Shown here: in pieces, positions 16,060 through 22,780 of the stretch
Layout of the letters: every line of letters begins with the position of its first letter
Numbering within the stretch: position 1 is the stretch's first letter
DNA from: CAYNFH01 sp964396385
GTDB taxonomy: Bacteria; Armatimonadota; Chthonomonadetes; Chthonomonadales; CAJBBX01
DNA: 31,333 bases
Direction of reading: 5' to 3'
Assembly (NCBI GenBank): GCA_964396385.1
Contig: CAYNFH010000045.1
Location: forward strand, 1 to 31,333
Notes under the pieces: model-generated
The model's input: the letters and a program-made list of their open reading frames with translations, nothing else
Database searches by the model: none
Told to the model about the DNA's origin: nothing
Made by a program: the position numbers and the translations under genes

Positions 16060-16175
16060 GGCACCACTGAATTCGAGCAAGATGACGCTGTCTGAACCGG
16101 GATGACATCCGGTCGGACCCCTTTCAAGGAGCCCGAGCCGCCACGCGCATCCGCGCAAGGCGGTCGGGCTTTCGT
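16060..16175 (+). ncRNA. Candidate structured leader or small RNA
   Basis: Bases between a good promoter and a terminator-like hairpin would give an RNA of about 115 nt. A first hairpin pairs ACCGGG with CCGGT-side bases (16096-16113) and can be closed by GTC/GAC outside it. The second is the terminator-like stem at 16131-16169. No family is recognised. It may be an independent small RNA or an attenuator for the gene starting at 16214. Confidence 0.45.
16131..16172 (+). terminator. Intrinsic terminator-like hairpin ahead of a coding start
   Basis: GCCCGA pairs with TCGGGC and CCGCC with GGCGG, with one bulged G. Inside, GCGC-ATCC-GCGC forms a tetraloop hairpin. TTT follows at 16170-16172. 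Its place between promoter and start codon suggests attenuation or the end of a small RNA. Confidence 0.6.
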
Positions 16176-16213
16176 GCGTTCATCGGCCGCGAGCAGGCCG
16201 CCAGGAAAGAGCC

Positions 16214-16917
16214 ATGGAAAGTGAGCACAACGTTGCACACCGGAGCAGCAGCCCGTCCCTCCGCATCGCCCGGAGCTACCTCGCAACAATGCCGGATGGG
16301 GACCACTCCGGCGATCACCGCACACCGGCGGAGCCCGCGCCGCCGGCCGCATGGCCCGTGCTGGACCATGCCGCCTACCACGGGCCGGCCGGAGCTCTCG
16401 TGCGGGCCATCGAGCCGCACACGGAGGCGGACCCTGTCGCCCTCCTGGGCCAGTTCCTGGCCGGCTTCGGCAGCCTCATCGGCCGCTCTGCCCATTTCCG
16501 TGTCGAGGCGGACCAGCACTACGGCAACCTCTTCCTCGTCACCGCGGGAGAGACCAGCAAGGGCCGCAAGGGCATCGCCTGGAGCCAGATTCGTGCAGCG
16601 CTGCACACCATCTCCCCTCAATGGGTGGAGAACCGCGTCAAGTCCGGACTGAGCTCGGGGGAGGGCCTCATCTGGAACATCCGAGACCCCGTGGAAGGAA
16701 TACAGGCTGGGCGATCCCACCGCCGACGAGATACTCCGCGCCCTCCGCGCCGCGCCAAACGGCCTGACCCGCCTGAATATCCGCGACCTGTTCGGCGGGC
16801 ACAAATCGTCCGATGAAGTCGCCCGTGCGCTTGGTGCGCTCGAATCCGGGAACATGGCAAGGAGGGAGCAGCGGGAAACGGCCGGCAGGCCAGCAGAGGT
16901 GTGGCGCGCTCTGTAGA
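16214..16917 (+). pseudogene. DUF3987-type replication/primase-helicase gene, internally deleted
   Basis: ATG 16214 follows AGGAAAG. The first frame reads as the N-terminal part of DUF3987 proteins of mobile and plasmid-like DNA: ALVRAIEPHTEADPVALLGQFL, GNLFLVTAGETSKGRKG and WVENRVKSGLSSGEGLIWNIRDP. Near 16692-16705 it changes frame directly to the family C terminus (LGDPTADEILRALRAAPNGLTRLNIRDLFGG to GRPAEVWRAL, stop 16915-16917). The central ATPase part is missing, so this is an internal deletion with a frame change and not a simple frameshift. The gene is almost certainly inactive. Family assignment is from recalled motif wording. Confidence 0.7.
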
Positions 16918-16956
16918 GAATGCGGATCACTCCCGCCGCAGGCGCATCCTGCCCCC

Positions 16957-17060
16957 TTACTGCGCTTATTGCGCTTACTGCGCAACATGAGAATCCTGCC
17001 CATTTTGTGCTTAGAATGGGCGCTGCGACCCCCTTATTGCGCTTTCTGCGCTTTCTGCGC
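16957..17060 (+). repeat. Paired 9-bp repeat arrays, module copy 1
   Basis: The first array is TTACTGCGC, TTATTGCGC, TTACTGCGC (16957-16983). The second, 77 bases further on, is TTATTGCGC, TTTCTGCGC, TTTCTGCGC (17034-17060). CCCATT and AATGGG between them can form a hairpin. The layout recurs at 17528-17631 with the same 77-base offset. Confidence 0.85.
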
Positions 17061-17165
17061 AGCCTCTACCCATTACCGCGTATACGCAGGCGCCGAGCTA
17101 TTGCAGAGGCAGCTCCAAATCTGGCGCCACCGCTCCTCCGAGATCGCCTGATTTAGCCAATGTTC

Positions 17166-17189
17166 AATTTGTGATCGCGATCTCAAATT
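17166..17189. promoter_or_regulatory. 24-bp near-perfect palindrome, possible operator
   Basis: The arms AATTTG/CAAATT and GATCG/CGATC pair with one mismatch (11 of 12 base pairs). It follows module copy 1 at about the place where GAGACAATGTCTC follows copy 2. A dimeric repressor or recombinase could bind it; the protein is unknown. Confidence 0.5.
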
Positions 17190-17463
17190 CGCACTCTCAG
17201 TCCTAATCAACATCTGCCACGCACGCTGGGGTGAATCCATGCCGCCGGGCCGCGCGCGGCTAGACACCCCCGAGCGCAGGTGAGTCCCGCCACAGCCGGG
17301 CAGCAGCCGGCCCGCGGGAACCCTCTATGAGCTTGCCAAGCTGCATGCCAGCAGCAACGCCGCACGCGGGGCAGCAGCCGGCCCGCGGGAACTGTCCCGA
17401 AGGGACGGTCGCGGTTCCGGCAATGCCTGCGAAGCCCGCGCAGCGGCTCGTTATGAGGGGAGA

Positions 17464-17490
17464 CTGAGGGGGCGAATTAAGCCCCCTCAG
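17464..17490. terminator. Perfect 10-bp stem hairpin
   Basis: CTGAGGGGGC and GCCCCCTCAG flank a 7-base loop GAATTAA. There is no T tract, and a second hairpin (17499-17515) follows nine bases on. It could stop transcription leaving the pseudogene region. Confidence 0.5.
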
Positions 17491-17498
17491 CGGGAGCA

Positions 17499-17515
17499 CG
17501 AGGGCAGAGCCCTCG
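17499..17515. terminator. Hairpin CGAGGGC-AGA-GCCCTCG
   Basis: A 7-bp perfect stem with a 3-base loop, directly after the larger hairpin at 17464-17490 and just before module copy 2. Confidence 0.4.
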
Positions 17516-17527
17516 GAATCTGCACCC

Positions 17528-17631
17528 TTATTGCGCTTATTGCGCTTACTGCGCAACCTGAGAATCCTCCCCATCTTGAGCTTGAAACGGGGGCTGCGCC
17601 CCCCTTATTGCGCTTTCTGCGCTTTCTGCGC
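17528..17631 (+). repeat. Paired 9-bp repeat arrays, module copy 2
   Basis: TTATTGCGC, TTATTGCGC, TTACTGCGC (17528-17554), then TTATTGCGC, TTTCTGCGC, TTTCTGCGC (17605-17631). The offset between arrays (77 bases) equals that of copy 1, and the copies are 571 bases apart. Similarity continues to about 17705 (TTGGCGCCACCGC). Confidence 0.85.
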
Positions 17632-17720
17632 AAAATCCGGCCATTACCTCGAAGACGCTCGTGCCGAGCTGCTGGAGTATCAGCTCCGAATTTGGCGCCA
17701 CCGCGCCAACTTATTAATTT

Positions 17721-17733
17721 GAGACAATGTCTC
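17721..17733. promoter_or_regulatory. Palindrome GAGACAATGTCTC, site 1
   Basis: Six-base perfect arms around a central A, within AATTTGAGACAATGTCTCACTC. A near copy lies at 17839-17851 upstream of the enolase-superfamily gene. Confidence 0.5.
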
Positions 17734-17816
17734 ACTCCCCTCTCCGGATTCCGGATATCACGACTCACGACTCACGACCTACGACTCTGCAAGCAATGTG
17801 GCGCCGCCGCTGCAAT

Positions 17817-17851
17817 TTGACACGCCGCGTGTCAATTTAAGACAATGTCTC
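17817..17851. promoter_or_regulatory. Two adjacent operator-like palindromes upstream of the enolase-superfamily gene
   Basis: TTGACACG-CCG-CGTGTCAA (17817-17835) is a perfect 8-bp inverted repeat. AAGACAATGTCTC (17839-17851) repeats the palindrome at 17721-17733 with one base changed. They end 33 bases before the start codon at 17885, a usual place for a repressor operator. Confidence 0.55.
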
Positions 17852-17884
17852 ACTCATCATAGCTGAACCAGCCCGGAGGGCTCT

Positions 17885-18985
17885 ATGAAGATCCACGAAT
17901 GCACCACCTTTGCCACCCGCATCGTTTCGCTCGTCCGCATCAAAGCCGAGGATGGCGCCGAAGGTTGGGGCCAGACCGCCCCTTATAACGCCGACATCAC
18001 CGCCCAGGTGCTGCACCGCCAGGTCGCTCCTCACCTTCTTGGACGGGACGAGGAGGACATCGCCGGCCTCTGCCGGCAGGTCCTCGAGCGCGAATACAAG
18101 TTTCCGGGCTCCTATGTCTGCCGAGCACTCGCCGGAGTTGAGACCGCGCTGTGGGACCTGCGCGCCAAGCGCGAAGGCAAGCCCGTGTGCGCCCTCCTCG
18201 GCGGACCGGAGCGGCCCGCGCCGGTGGCGGCCTACGGCTCCAGCATGCGCCGGGACATCTCACCGCAGGAAGAGGGCGACCGCCTCGCCCGGCTGCGGGA
18301 CCAACAGGGCTTCCGCGCCTTCAAGATTCGTGTGGGCAAGGAGTGCGGGCACGATCACGATGCCTGGCCCGGGCGCACCGAGGAGATCATACCAACCGTC
18401 CGCCGCGCAGTTGGAGAAGACTGCGTGCTCCTGGCGGACGGCAACAGCGGATTCATGCCGGCGAGAGCCATCCAGGTCGGCCGTCTTCTGGAGGAGCACG
18501 GGTATGGCCACTTCGAAGAGCCCTGTCCCTACTGGGAGCTGGAATGGACCGCGGAGGTAGCGGCGGCGCTGGACATTCCCGTCGCCGGGGGCGAGCAGGA
18601 TACCGACCTGGCGCAGTTCCGGCGCATGGTCCGCATGGACGTCGTGGATATCGTCCAGCCGGACGTCTGCTACCTGGGCGGCATGTCCCGCTCGCGCGAG
18701 GTCGCGGCCATGGCGGCGGAGCGCAGCAAGCCGTGCACACCGCATTCGGCCAACCGATCGCTCGTCACCGTCTTTACCATGCACCTGCTGGCTTCCATCC
18801 CGAATGCCGGCCCCTTCATGGAGCTTTCCATCGAGCCGGCTCCCTGGGCCGAAGCTCTGTTCGAGCCTGGCCTGGAGGTGAGGGACGGCCGCGTCCCCTT
18901 CCCCGCCGACGGCCCCGGTTGGGGCGTCCGTATCAACCCCTCTTGGCTGGATCAATCGACGCGCCAAACCAGTACTCTCGCTTGA
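17885..18985 (+). CDS. Mandelate racemase/muconate lactonizing enzyme family (enolase superfamily)
   Basis: ATG 17885 follows GGAGGG (17875-17880). The 366-residue protein has the capping domain and then the barrel with the acid-sugar dehydratase/racemase residues. The second-strand base motif is K147-I-R149 (FKIRVGK). Metal ligands are D185 (LLADGNSG), E211 (FEEPCP) and E237 (AGGEQD), and H287 (CTPHSAN) sits at the end of the seventh strand. K-x-R in place of K-x-K is seen in some sugar-acid dehydratases. It probably dehydrates or epimerises a sugar acid or related carboxylate. It stands alone behind two palindromes and is followed by an octamer tandem repeat. Confidence 0.88.
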   Translation: MKIHECTTFATRIVSLVRIKAEDGAEGWGQTAPYNADITAQVLHRQVAPHLLGRDEEDIAGLCRQVLEREYKFPGSYVCRALAGVETALWDLRAKREGKPVCALLGGPERPAPVAAYGSSMRRDISPQEEGDRLARLRDQQGFRAFKIRVGKECGHDHDAWPGRTEEIIPTVRRAVGEDCVLLADGNSGFMPARAIQVGRLLEEHGYGHFEEPCPYWELEWTAEVAAALDIPVAGGEQDTDLAQFRRMVRMDVVDIVQPDVCYLGGMSRSREVAAMAAERSKPCTPHSANRSLVTVFTMHLLASIPNAGPFMELSIEPAPWAEALFEPGLEVRDGRVPFPADGPGWGVRINPSWLDQSTRQTSTLA

Positions 18986-18992
18986 GGACAAT

Positions 18993-19052
18993 CACCTGAA
19001 CACCTGAACACCTGAACACCTGAACACCTGAACACCTGAACACCTGAACACC
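18993..19052 (+). repeat. Tandem repeat of CCTGAACA, about 7.5 copies
   Basis: Seven exact 8-bp units (18995-19050) with partial units at both ends, starting seven bases after the enolase-family stop. It ends about 15 bases before a TGATACAAT promoter-like motif. Confidence 0.95.
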
Positions 19053-19065
19053 CTTCCCCTGTCAC

Positions 19066-19074
19066 TGATACAAT
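19066..19074 (+). promoter_or_regulatory. Extended -10 promoter candidate TGATACAAT
   Basis: TACAAT (19069-19074) preceded by TG fits an extended -10. No good -35 is visible; the end of the octamer array lies in that position. It would serve the protease gene at 19208 with a leader of about 130 bases. Confidence 0.4.
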
Positions 19075-19207
19075 AGACCGTCGTCTAGGAGTATAGGCGT
19101 ACCACCCCGAACCATGCCTCGGGACATCGCTGCTGGACATCTGCAGCGCCGGATAGACCTCGCCTTTCACCCGCACCGAGCGGGCCGGACGGACAGAGTA
19201 GAAGAGT

Positions 19208-21199
19208 ATGTACAAAAGAGAATCGAACCACACGTCCGCACGTCGCGTGATCTGCGTGCTCGCCTGCCTCCTCCTGGCGGCGCCCGCCCTGGGCCAGAGC
19301 AAGGCGCGCGACAGCATTCTCGCCATCCAACGCCAGGTGGACACCATCGAGAGCGGGCTGGTCAAGAGCACCGTTGGCCTGAGGCTCGGCGGTGTCAGCG
19401 GCTCCGGCGTCATCATCTCGCCCGACGGCTACGTGCTAACCGCCGCTCACGTCATCCGCGGCGGCCAGCGCTGGCGCTGCTACGTCGTCATGCCGGATGG
19501 CTCCCGCACCCCGGCGGATGTGCTCGGCTCCAACCGGGACGATGACTTCGGCCTCATCAAGATCCGCGACGCCAAGGACCTGCCCGCGGCCCAGCTTGGG
19601 GACTCGGCCGCCCTCCGTCGGGGAGAATGGATCCTCGCCACCGGCCACCCCCTCGGCGTAAAGACGGGCCGCCCGCCGGTCCTTCGGATCGGCCGCGTGC
19701 TCCGGCTCGATCAGGGACACGACGGCCGCGAGCCGCACCTGATCACCACGGACGCTCCGCTCATCAGCGGCGACAGCGGCGGGCCACTTTTCGATCTCAC
19801 CGGCCGTGTCGTCGGTATTCACAGTATGATCTCAGACGGCGGCCGTCGCATGGTGAGCCTCCACGTGCCCATCAACCTGGCGAAGCGTGTGCTCGCCCAG
19901 ATGAAGCAAGGCGACAACCCGTCCAACGAGGAGATCGAGCACAGCCCCTTCTCCAGCGCCATGCGCAATGCGGAGGCGTCCCTGCGAGATTCCGATAAGG
20001 CCACGGCCATCCAGGCCGCGCTCCGGGCTGCCGAGCTTGACTCTACCAGCGCCATGGCCCGCGTCCTCCTCGGTGAGGCGTACGCCCGCAACGGCCAGAC
20101 CGGGCCCGCCGTAGCCGCTGTCCGCGAGGCCTGCTCTCGCGGGTTCATCGACGCCGCGTTCCTGCGGCAGGACTACGACTTCGAGCGCCTGCAGTCCAAT
20201 GCGGACTTCCAGAGCCTCCTCATCCATCTCGAAGCCCTCAACGGCGTCCCCGGTGAACGAAAAGGCGATCGCGCCTTGCTGGCCACCGTGGCCCGCACAG
20301 AGCCCAACCTGGGGCACGGCGTTGTGCGCGTCGAGGGTGCGAATGGGGACGTGGCGCTTGGCGCAGTGGTGTCCGCGGACGGCGATGTCCTTACCAAGGC
20401 CAGCGAGCTGCCGGAAGGTACCCTCCAGTGCGCCCTCCCCGACGGTCGTACCGTGCCGGCGGAGCGCAGGGGCGTGGACTCGGAGTGGGACGTGGCGCTG
20501 CTGAAGGTAAAGGCGCGCGGCCTGGAGCCGCTGCCGCTCGCCGATTCCGCTGCTCTCGGGCACTGGACCATCTCGCCGGACCCGTCCGGAGCCGTCGAGG
20601 CCGTCGGCGTAATCGGTGTTGCGGACATGCCGGTCGAGGGCCATGGAATCGCCCCCAAGCCGACCAGCAAGGCCTACATAGGCGTCCGGCTGGATCAGGT
20701 CGACCTGGCTACGCTGCGCCAGCTCGGTCTCACGGGCGGCGTGCCGGTCTTCGTTGAGCCCGGGCAGCCGGCCTCACGCGCCGGCATGAAGACAGGAGAC
20801 GTCGTTTACGAGCTGGACAACCACCCGGTCGCGGATGCGGAGCAGATGATGGACCTTCTGGTCGACAAGAAGCCCGGGGACTCTCTGAGCATTCGGGTGG
20901 CCCGCGGCCAGGGGCGGCTGAAGCTGAACGTCAATCTCGTGACCCGACCGGCCGACCTTCCCGGTCGCGGGGGTCTCGCGGAGATGCTGTCCGGCCAGGT
21001 CAGCCACATGGCGGGGCCCTTCCCGCACGTGCTGCACCACGATGCCGTGCTGCCCCCGACGGATATGGGTGGCCCGGTACTGGACACGGATGGCCGCTGC
21101 ATCGGCCTCAATATCGCCCGGGCGGACCGCACCTCCACGTACGCCATCCCGGCCAAGGACCTCCAGGCCATCTACTCCCGCCTGAAGAGCAAACTGTAG
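19208..21199 (+). CDS. Secreted Deg/trypsin-like serine protease with a second, degenerate protease domain and PDZ
   Basis: The 663-residue protein has a signal peptide (residues 13-30, ending ALGQ). The first chymotrypsin-fold domain (about 50-235) keeps the triad: H81 (LTAAHV), D113 (DDDFGLIKI) and S190 (SGDSGGPLF). A helical TPR-like stretch follows (265-310). A second protease-like domain starts near 370, but the His position is S399 (LTKASE) and the Ser position is M620 (TDMGGPV); only the Asp (D428, WDVALLKV) remains. A PDZ domain (about 488-572, AYIGVRL to LNVNLV) is inserted between the two halves of this dead domain. It likely degrades or senses damaged envelope proteins, with the second domain acting as a binding or regulatory part. 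Translation starts at ATG 19208 after a weak AGAAGAG. Confidence 0.88.
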   Translation: MYKRESNHTSARRVICVLACLLLAAPALGQSKARDSILAIQRQVDTIESGLVKSTVGLRLGGVSGSGVIISPDGYVLTAAHVIRGGQRWRCYVVMPDGSRTPADVLGSNRDDDFGLIKIRDAKDLPAAQLGDSAALRRGEWILATGHPLGVKTGRPPVLRIGRVLRLDQGHDGREPHLITTDAPLISGDSGGPLFDLTGRVVGIHSMISDGGRRMVSLHVPINLAKRVLAQMKQGDNPSNEEIEHSPFSSAMRNAEASLRDSDKATAIQAALRAAELDSTSAMARVLLGEAYARNGQTGPAVAAVREACSRGFIDAAFLRQDYDFERLQSNADFQSLLIHLEALNGVPGERKGDRALLATVARTEPNLGHGVVRVEGANGDVALGAVVSADGDVLTKASELPEGTLQCALPDGRTVPAERRGVDSEWDVALLKVKARGLEPLPLADSAALGHWTISPDPSGAVEAVGVIGVADMPVEGHGIAPKPTSKAYIGVRLDQVDLATLRQLGLTGGVPVFVEPGQPASRAGMKTGDVVYELDNHPVADAEQMMDLLVDKKPGDSLSIRVARGQGRLKLNVNLVTRPADLPGRGGLAEMLSGQVSHMAGPFPHVLHHDAVLPPTDMGGPVLDTDGRCIGLNIARADRTSTYAIPAKDLQAIYSRLKSKL

Positions 21200-21227
21200 A
21201 ACCCGTCCCATAATCACTTGCGACGTT

Positions 21228-21332
21228 GCTGTAGGGGCCGGGCAGCCTTCCCTTTGGAGTGCGGTGACACTTGCCACCGCTTTCTCTCTACCGATATCGG
21301 GAACGAAACGGCAAAGGCTGTAGGGGCCGGGC
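21228..21332 (+). repeat. Direct repeat GCTGTAGGGGCCGGGC, two copies 89 bp apart
   Basis: Exact 16-mers at 21228-21243 and 21317-21332. The second continues into a GGGCGCTGTCCCGGCCC-like fold, resembling dispersed GTAGGGGC elements of many high-GC bacteria. Confidence 0.7.
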
Positions 21333-21419
21333 GCTGTCCCGGCCCTCCTCCGGTCCGCGATGGCGGACTTCGCATTTGTCTTGCCCGCGACTTCAGTTGC
21401 CGGGCGTCGGCCACGAATC

Positions 21420-21455
21420 GACGGCGGGAGACCGATTCTCCGGTCTCCCGCCGTC
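21420..21455. terminator. Bidirectional terminator-like hairpin with a perfect 15-bp stem
   Basis: GACGGCGGGAGACCG (21420-21434) pairs fully with 21441-21455 around a 6-base loop. It lies between the converging protease gene and the PilZ-sigma gene. No T tract follows on either strand, but the stem is the strongest in the window. Confidence 0.65.
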
Positions 21456-21456
21456 C

Positions 21457-21484
21457 CCTACTGACTACTGACTACTGACTACTG
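21457..21484 (+). repeat. Octamer tandem repeat of TACTGACTAC type
   Basis: About three copies of an 8-bp unit (TGACTACT) next to the terminator hairpin and running into the stop region of the minus-strand gene. Confidence 0.8.
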
Positions 21485-22360
21485 TACTTCCCCCATCTGC
21501 TTCCGCAGATTGTTGATCGCATGCCGGAGCAGAGAGCGCGTGGTGGCCTGCTGCACGTCGAGGAGCGCCGCGATGTCCTCAAAGCTGCGGTCCTCATAGT
21601 AGCGCCATATCAGTACCTGCCGCTGCCGCTTGGGCAGCTTGCGGATCGCCGCGGGCAGGAGCTGGATCACCTGCTGCGTGGATATCTTCTCGTCCCATTC
21701 GCGAGACGGATCTACCCGCTCCCCCATCTCTCGGATGCCGCTGACGGCCTCCAGCGAGACCTCCCGCTTGTGGCTCCTCCAGCCGGACCGCGCGTATGTG
21801 TACACCGAGGCGTTGAGCTGGCGGACCAAATAGGGCTTCAGCGGGACCCCTCGAGCAGGATCGTAGGCTTCCAGGAGGTCCGTGAACCGGCAGTAGATCT
21901 CCCCTGCCAGGTCCTGCCGGATCTCCGGCGTGTCGCCGTACTGGCGGATCAAGCGCCGCACCAGCGGCTGGAATTCGCTCCAGACCCCCTCCCCGCGGCG
22001 CAAGAGCTCCAGGAACCGCAGGAGTAGCCGCACATCGCCCGGATCCATGGAAAGGAAGTGCGCGCCGTAGACCACGCGGTCCTCGGTGGCGGAGCGCTGC
22101 CAGGCGATGCGGACCCGCGAGCGGATAGAGGTCAGCTCGGCCGGCACAATGTCCAGCTCGAGTGTCTCCGGCGTCACGATTCTCCGTGGCGCCGTAAACG
22201 ACAGACCCGTTCGGCTGATGTTCAGACTCTCCGCCCGGAGAAGCTCCTCTCCGTTCCGGACCCGCACCGGCCATAGGGAGACGTGGCGCACTGCCAGTCG
22301 CCGATCAGATTCCTTGAGCGTTGCGGTAGTGCTGACGTTCTTGCGCGCAGCGGTGGACAA
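21479..22360 (-). CDS. PilZ domain-sigma70 family factor fusion
   Basis: The N-terminal third (residues 18-115) is a PilZ domain: R21-x3-R25 (DRRLAVRH) and N47-x-S49-x-x-G52 (LNISRTGLSF) are the c-di-GMP-binding signatures. The rest is an ECF-like sigma factor: region 2 near 147-195 (IYCRFTDLLEAYDPARGVPLKPYLVRQL) and region 4 near 235-288 (LPKRQRQVLIWRYYEDRSFEDIAALLDVQQATTRSLLRHAINNLRK, a helix-turn-helix). TTG 22360 is chosen because AAGGAGG and AGAGG precede it and upstream residues are low-complexity; GTG 22474 or ATG 22429 would lengthen the protein by 38 or 23 residues. It would link the second messenger c-di-GMP to promoter choice. No anti-sigma gene is adjacent. Confidence 0.82.
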   Translation of the reverse strand: MSTAARKNVSTTATLKESDRRLAVRHVSLWPVRVRNGEELLRAESLNISRTGLSFTAPRRIVTPETLELDIVPAELTSIRSRVRIAWQRSATEDRVVYGAHFLSMDPGDVRLLLRFLELLRRGEGVWSEFQPLVRRLIRQYGDTPEIRQDLAGEIYCRFTDLLEAYDPARGVPLKPYLVRQLNASVYTYARSGWRSHKREVSLEAVSGIREMGERVDPSREWDEKISTQQVIQLLPAAIRKLPKRQRQVLIWRYYEDRSFEDIAALLDVQQATTRSLLRHAINNLRKQMGEVQ

Positions 22361-22624
22361 TTCTACCTCTTGCCTCCTTGGATGGGTGGCCGGCGTCCCG
22401 TCGCCGCCAGAGGGCGGACAGCCGCTCATGGCTGGAGGGCGGCCTTGGGAGGACTGCGCGGGATGCGCGCGCACGGCTGATGGTGGAGCTTAAGATGGCG
22501 GACGAAAGCGTCGGGGCTTCTGGTCAAATGGTCGGCCATCCGCCATCCTCACCTCACTGTTCATCCTGCCGGTTCTCGGCTAGTCGGAAGCATTGACCCC
22601 TCCGTACGAAGGATTCCGGCTGCT

Positions 22625-22640
22625 CCCCCAGTATTGGGGG
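22625..22640. repeat. REP-like hairpin CCCCCAGTATTGGGGG, copy 2
   Basis: Identical to 15985-16000. It lies in the divergent region upstream of the hisC-type gene, followed by GGGTACC inverted repeats. Confidence 0.75.
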
Positions 22641-22768
22641 AGGGTACCCAGCCCTGCCGGGGTACCCACGCCCGCCACTGGTCCGAGGGCGTGGGATGGT
22701 CCGAGGGGCGGGAGGGGGCTTCCGCAACCTCTCACCTCTCACCCCTCACCTCTCACCACTCCTTCAGG

Positions 22769-22774
22769 TAAAAT
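22769..22774 (+). promoter_or_regulatory. -10 element TAAAAT just upstream of hisC-type start
   Basis: TAAAAT ends six bases before ATG 22781, which would put the transcript start at or next to the start codon. No Shine-Dalgarno site is present, so the message may be leaderless. Confidence 0.4.
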
Positions 22775-22780
22775 CCCCCC

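Larger units (their letters stand above)
16918..17884. other. Repeat-rich non-coding stretch
   Basis: These 967 bases hold no gene I can support. They contain two copies of a module of about 200 bp (near 16950-17140 and 17521-17705) with two 9-bp repeat arrays each, four palindromes, two GC hairpins, and a repeated block GCAGCAGCCGGCCCGCGGGAA (near 17297 and 17373). One frame stays open through both module copies with similar wording (LLRNxRILPIL, RPPYCAFCAFCA, IWRHR), so a decayed coding origin is possible. Confidence 0.6.
22361..22780. other. Divergent intergenic region with hairpins and low-complexity tract
   Basis: Between the divergent PilZ-sigma and hisC-type genes I see no gene. It holds the REP-like hairpin (22625-22640), GGGTACC inverted repeats just after it, CCACGCCC/GGGCGTGG stem bases (about 22666-22694), and a pyrimidine-rich CCTCTCACC tract (about 22728-22762). 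Confidence 0.6.

Noticed and set aside
16957..17631. CRISPR array
   Set aside because: The repeats are 9 bp in direct contact with no spacers, and there are no cas genes.
16957..17733. Integron attC-like sites
   Set aside because: The palindromes lack the R and L box consensus and no integron integrase is present.
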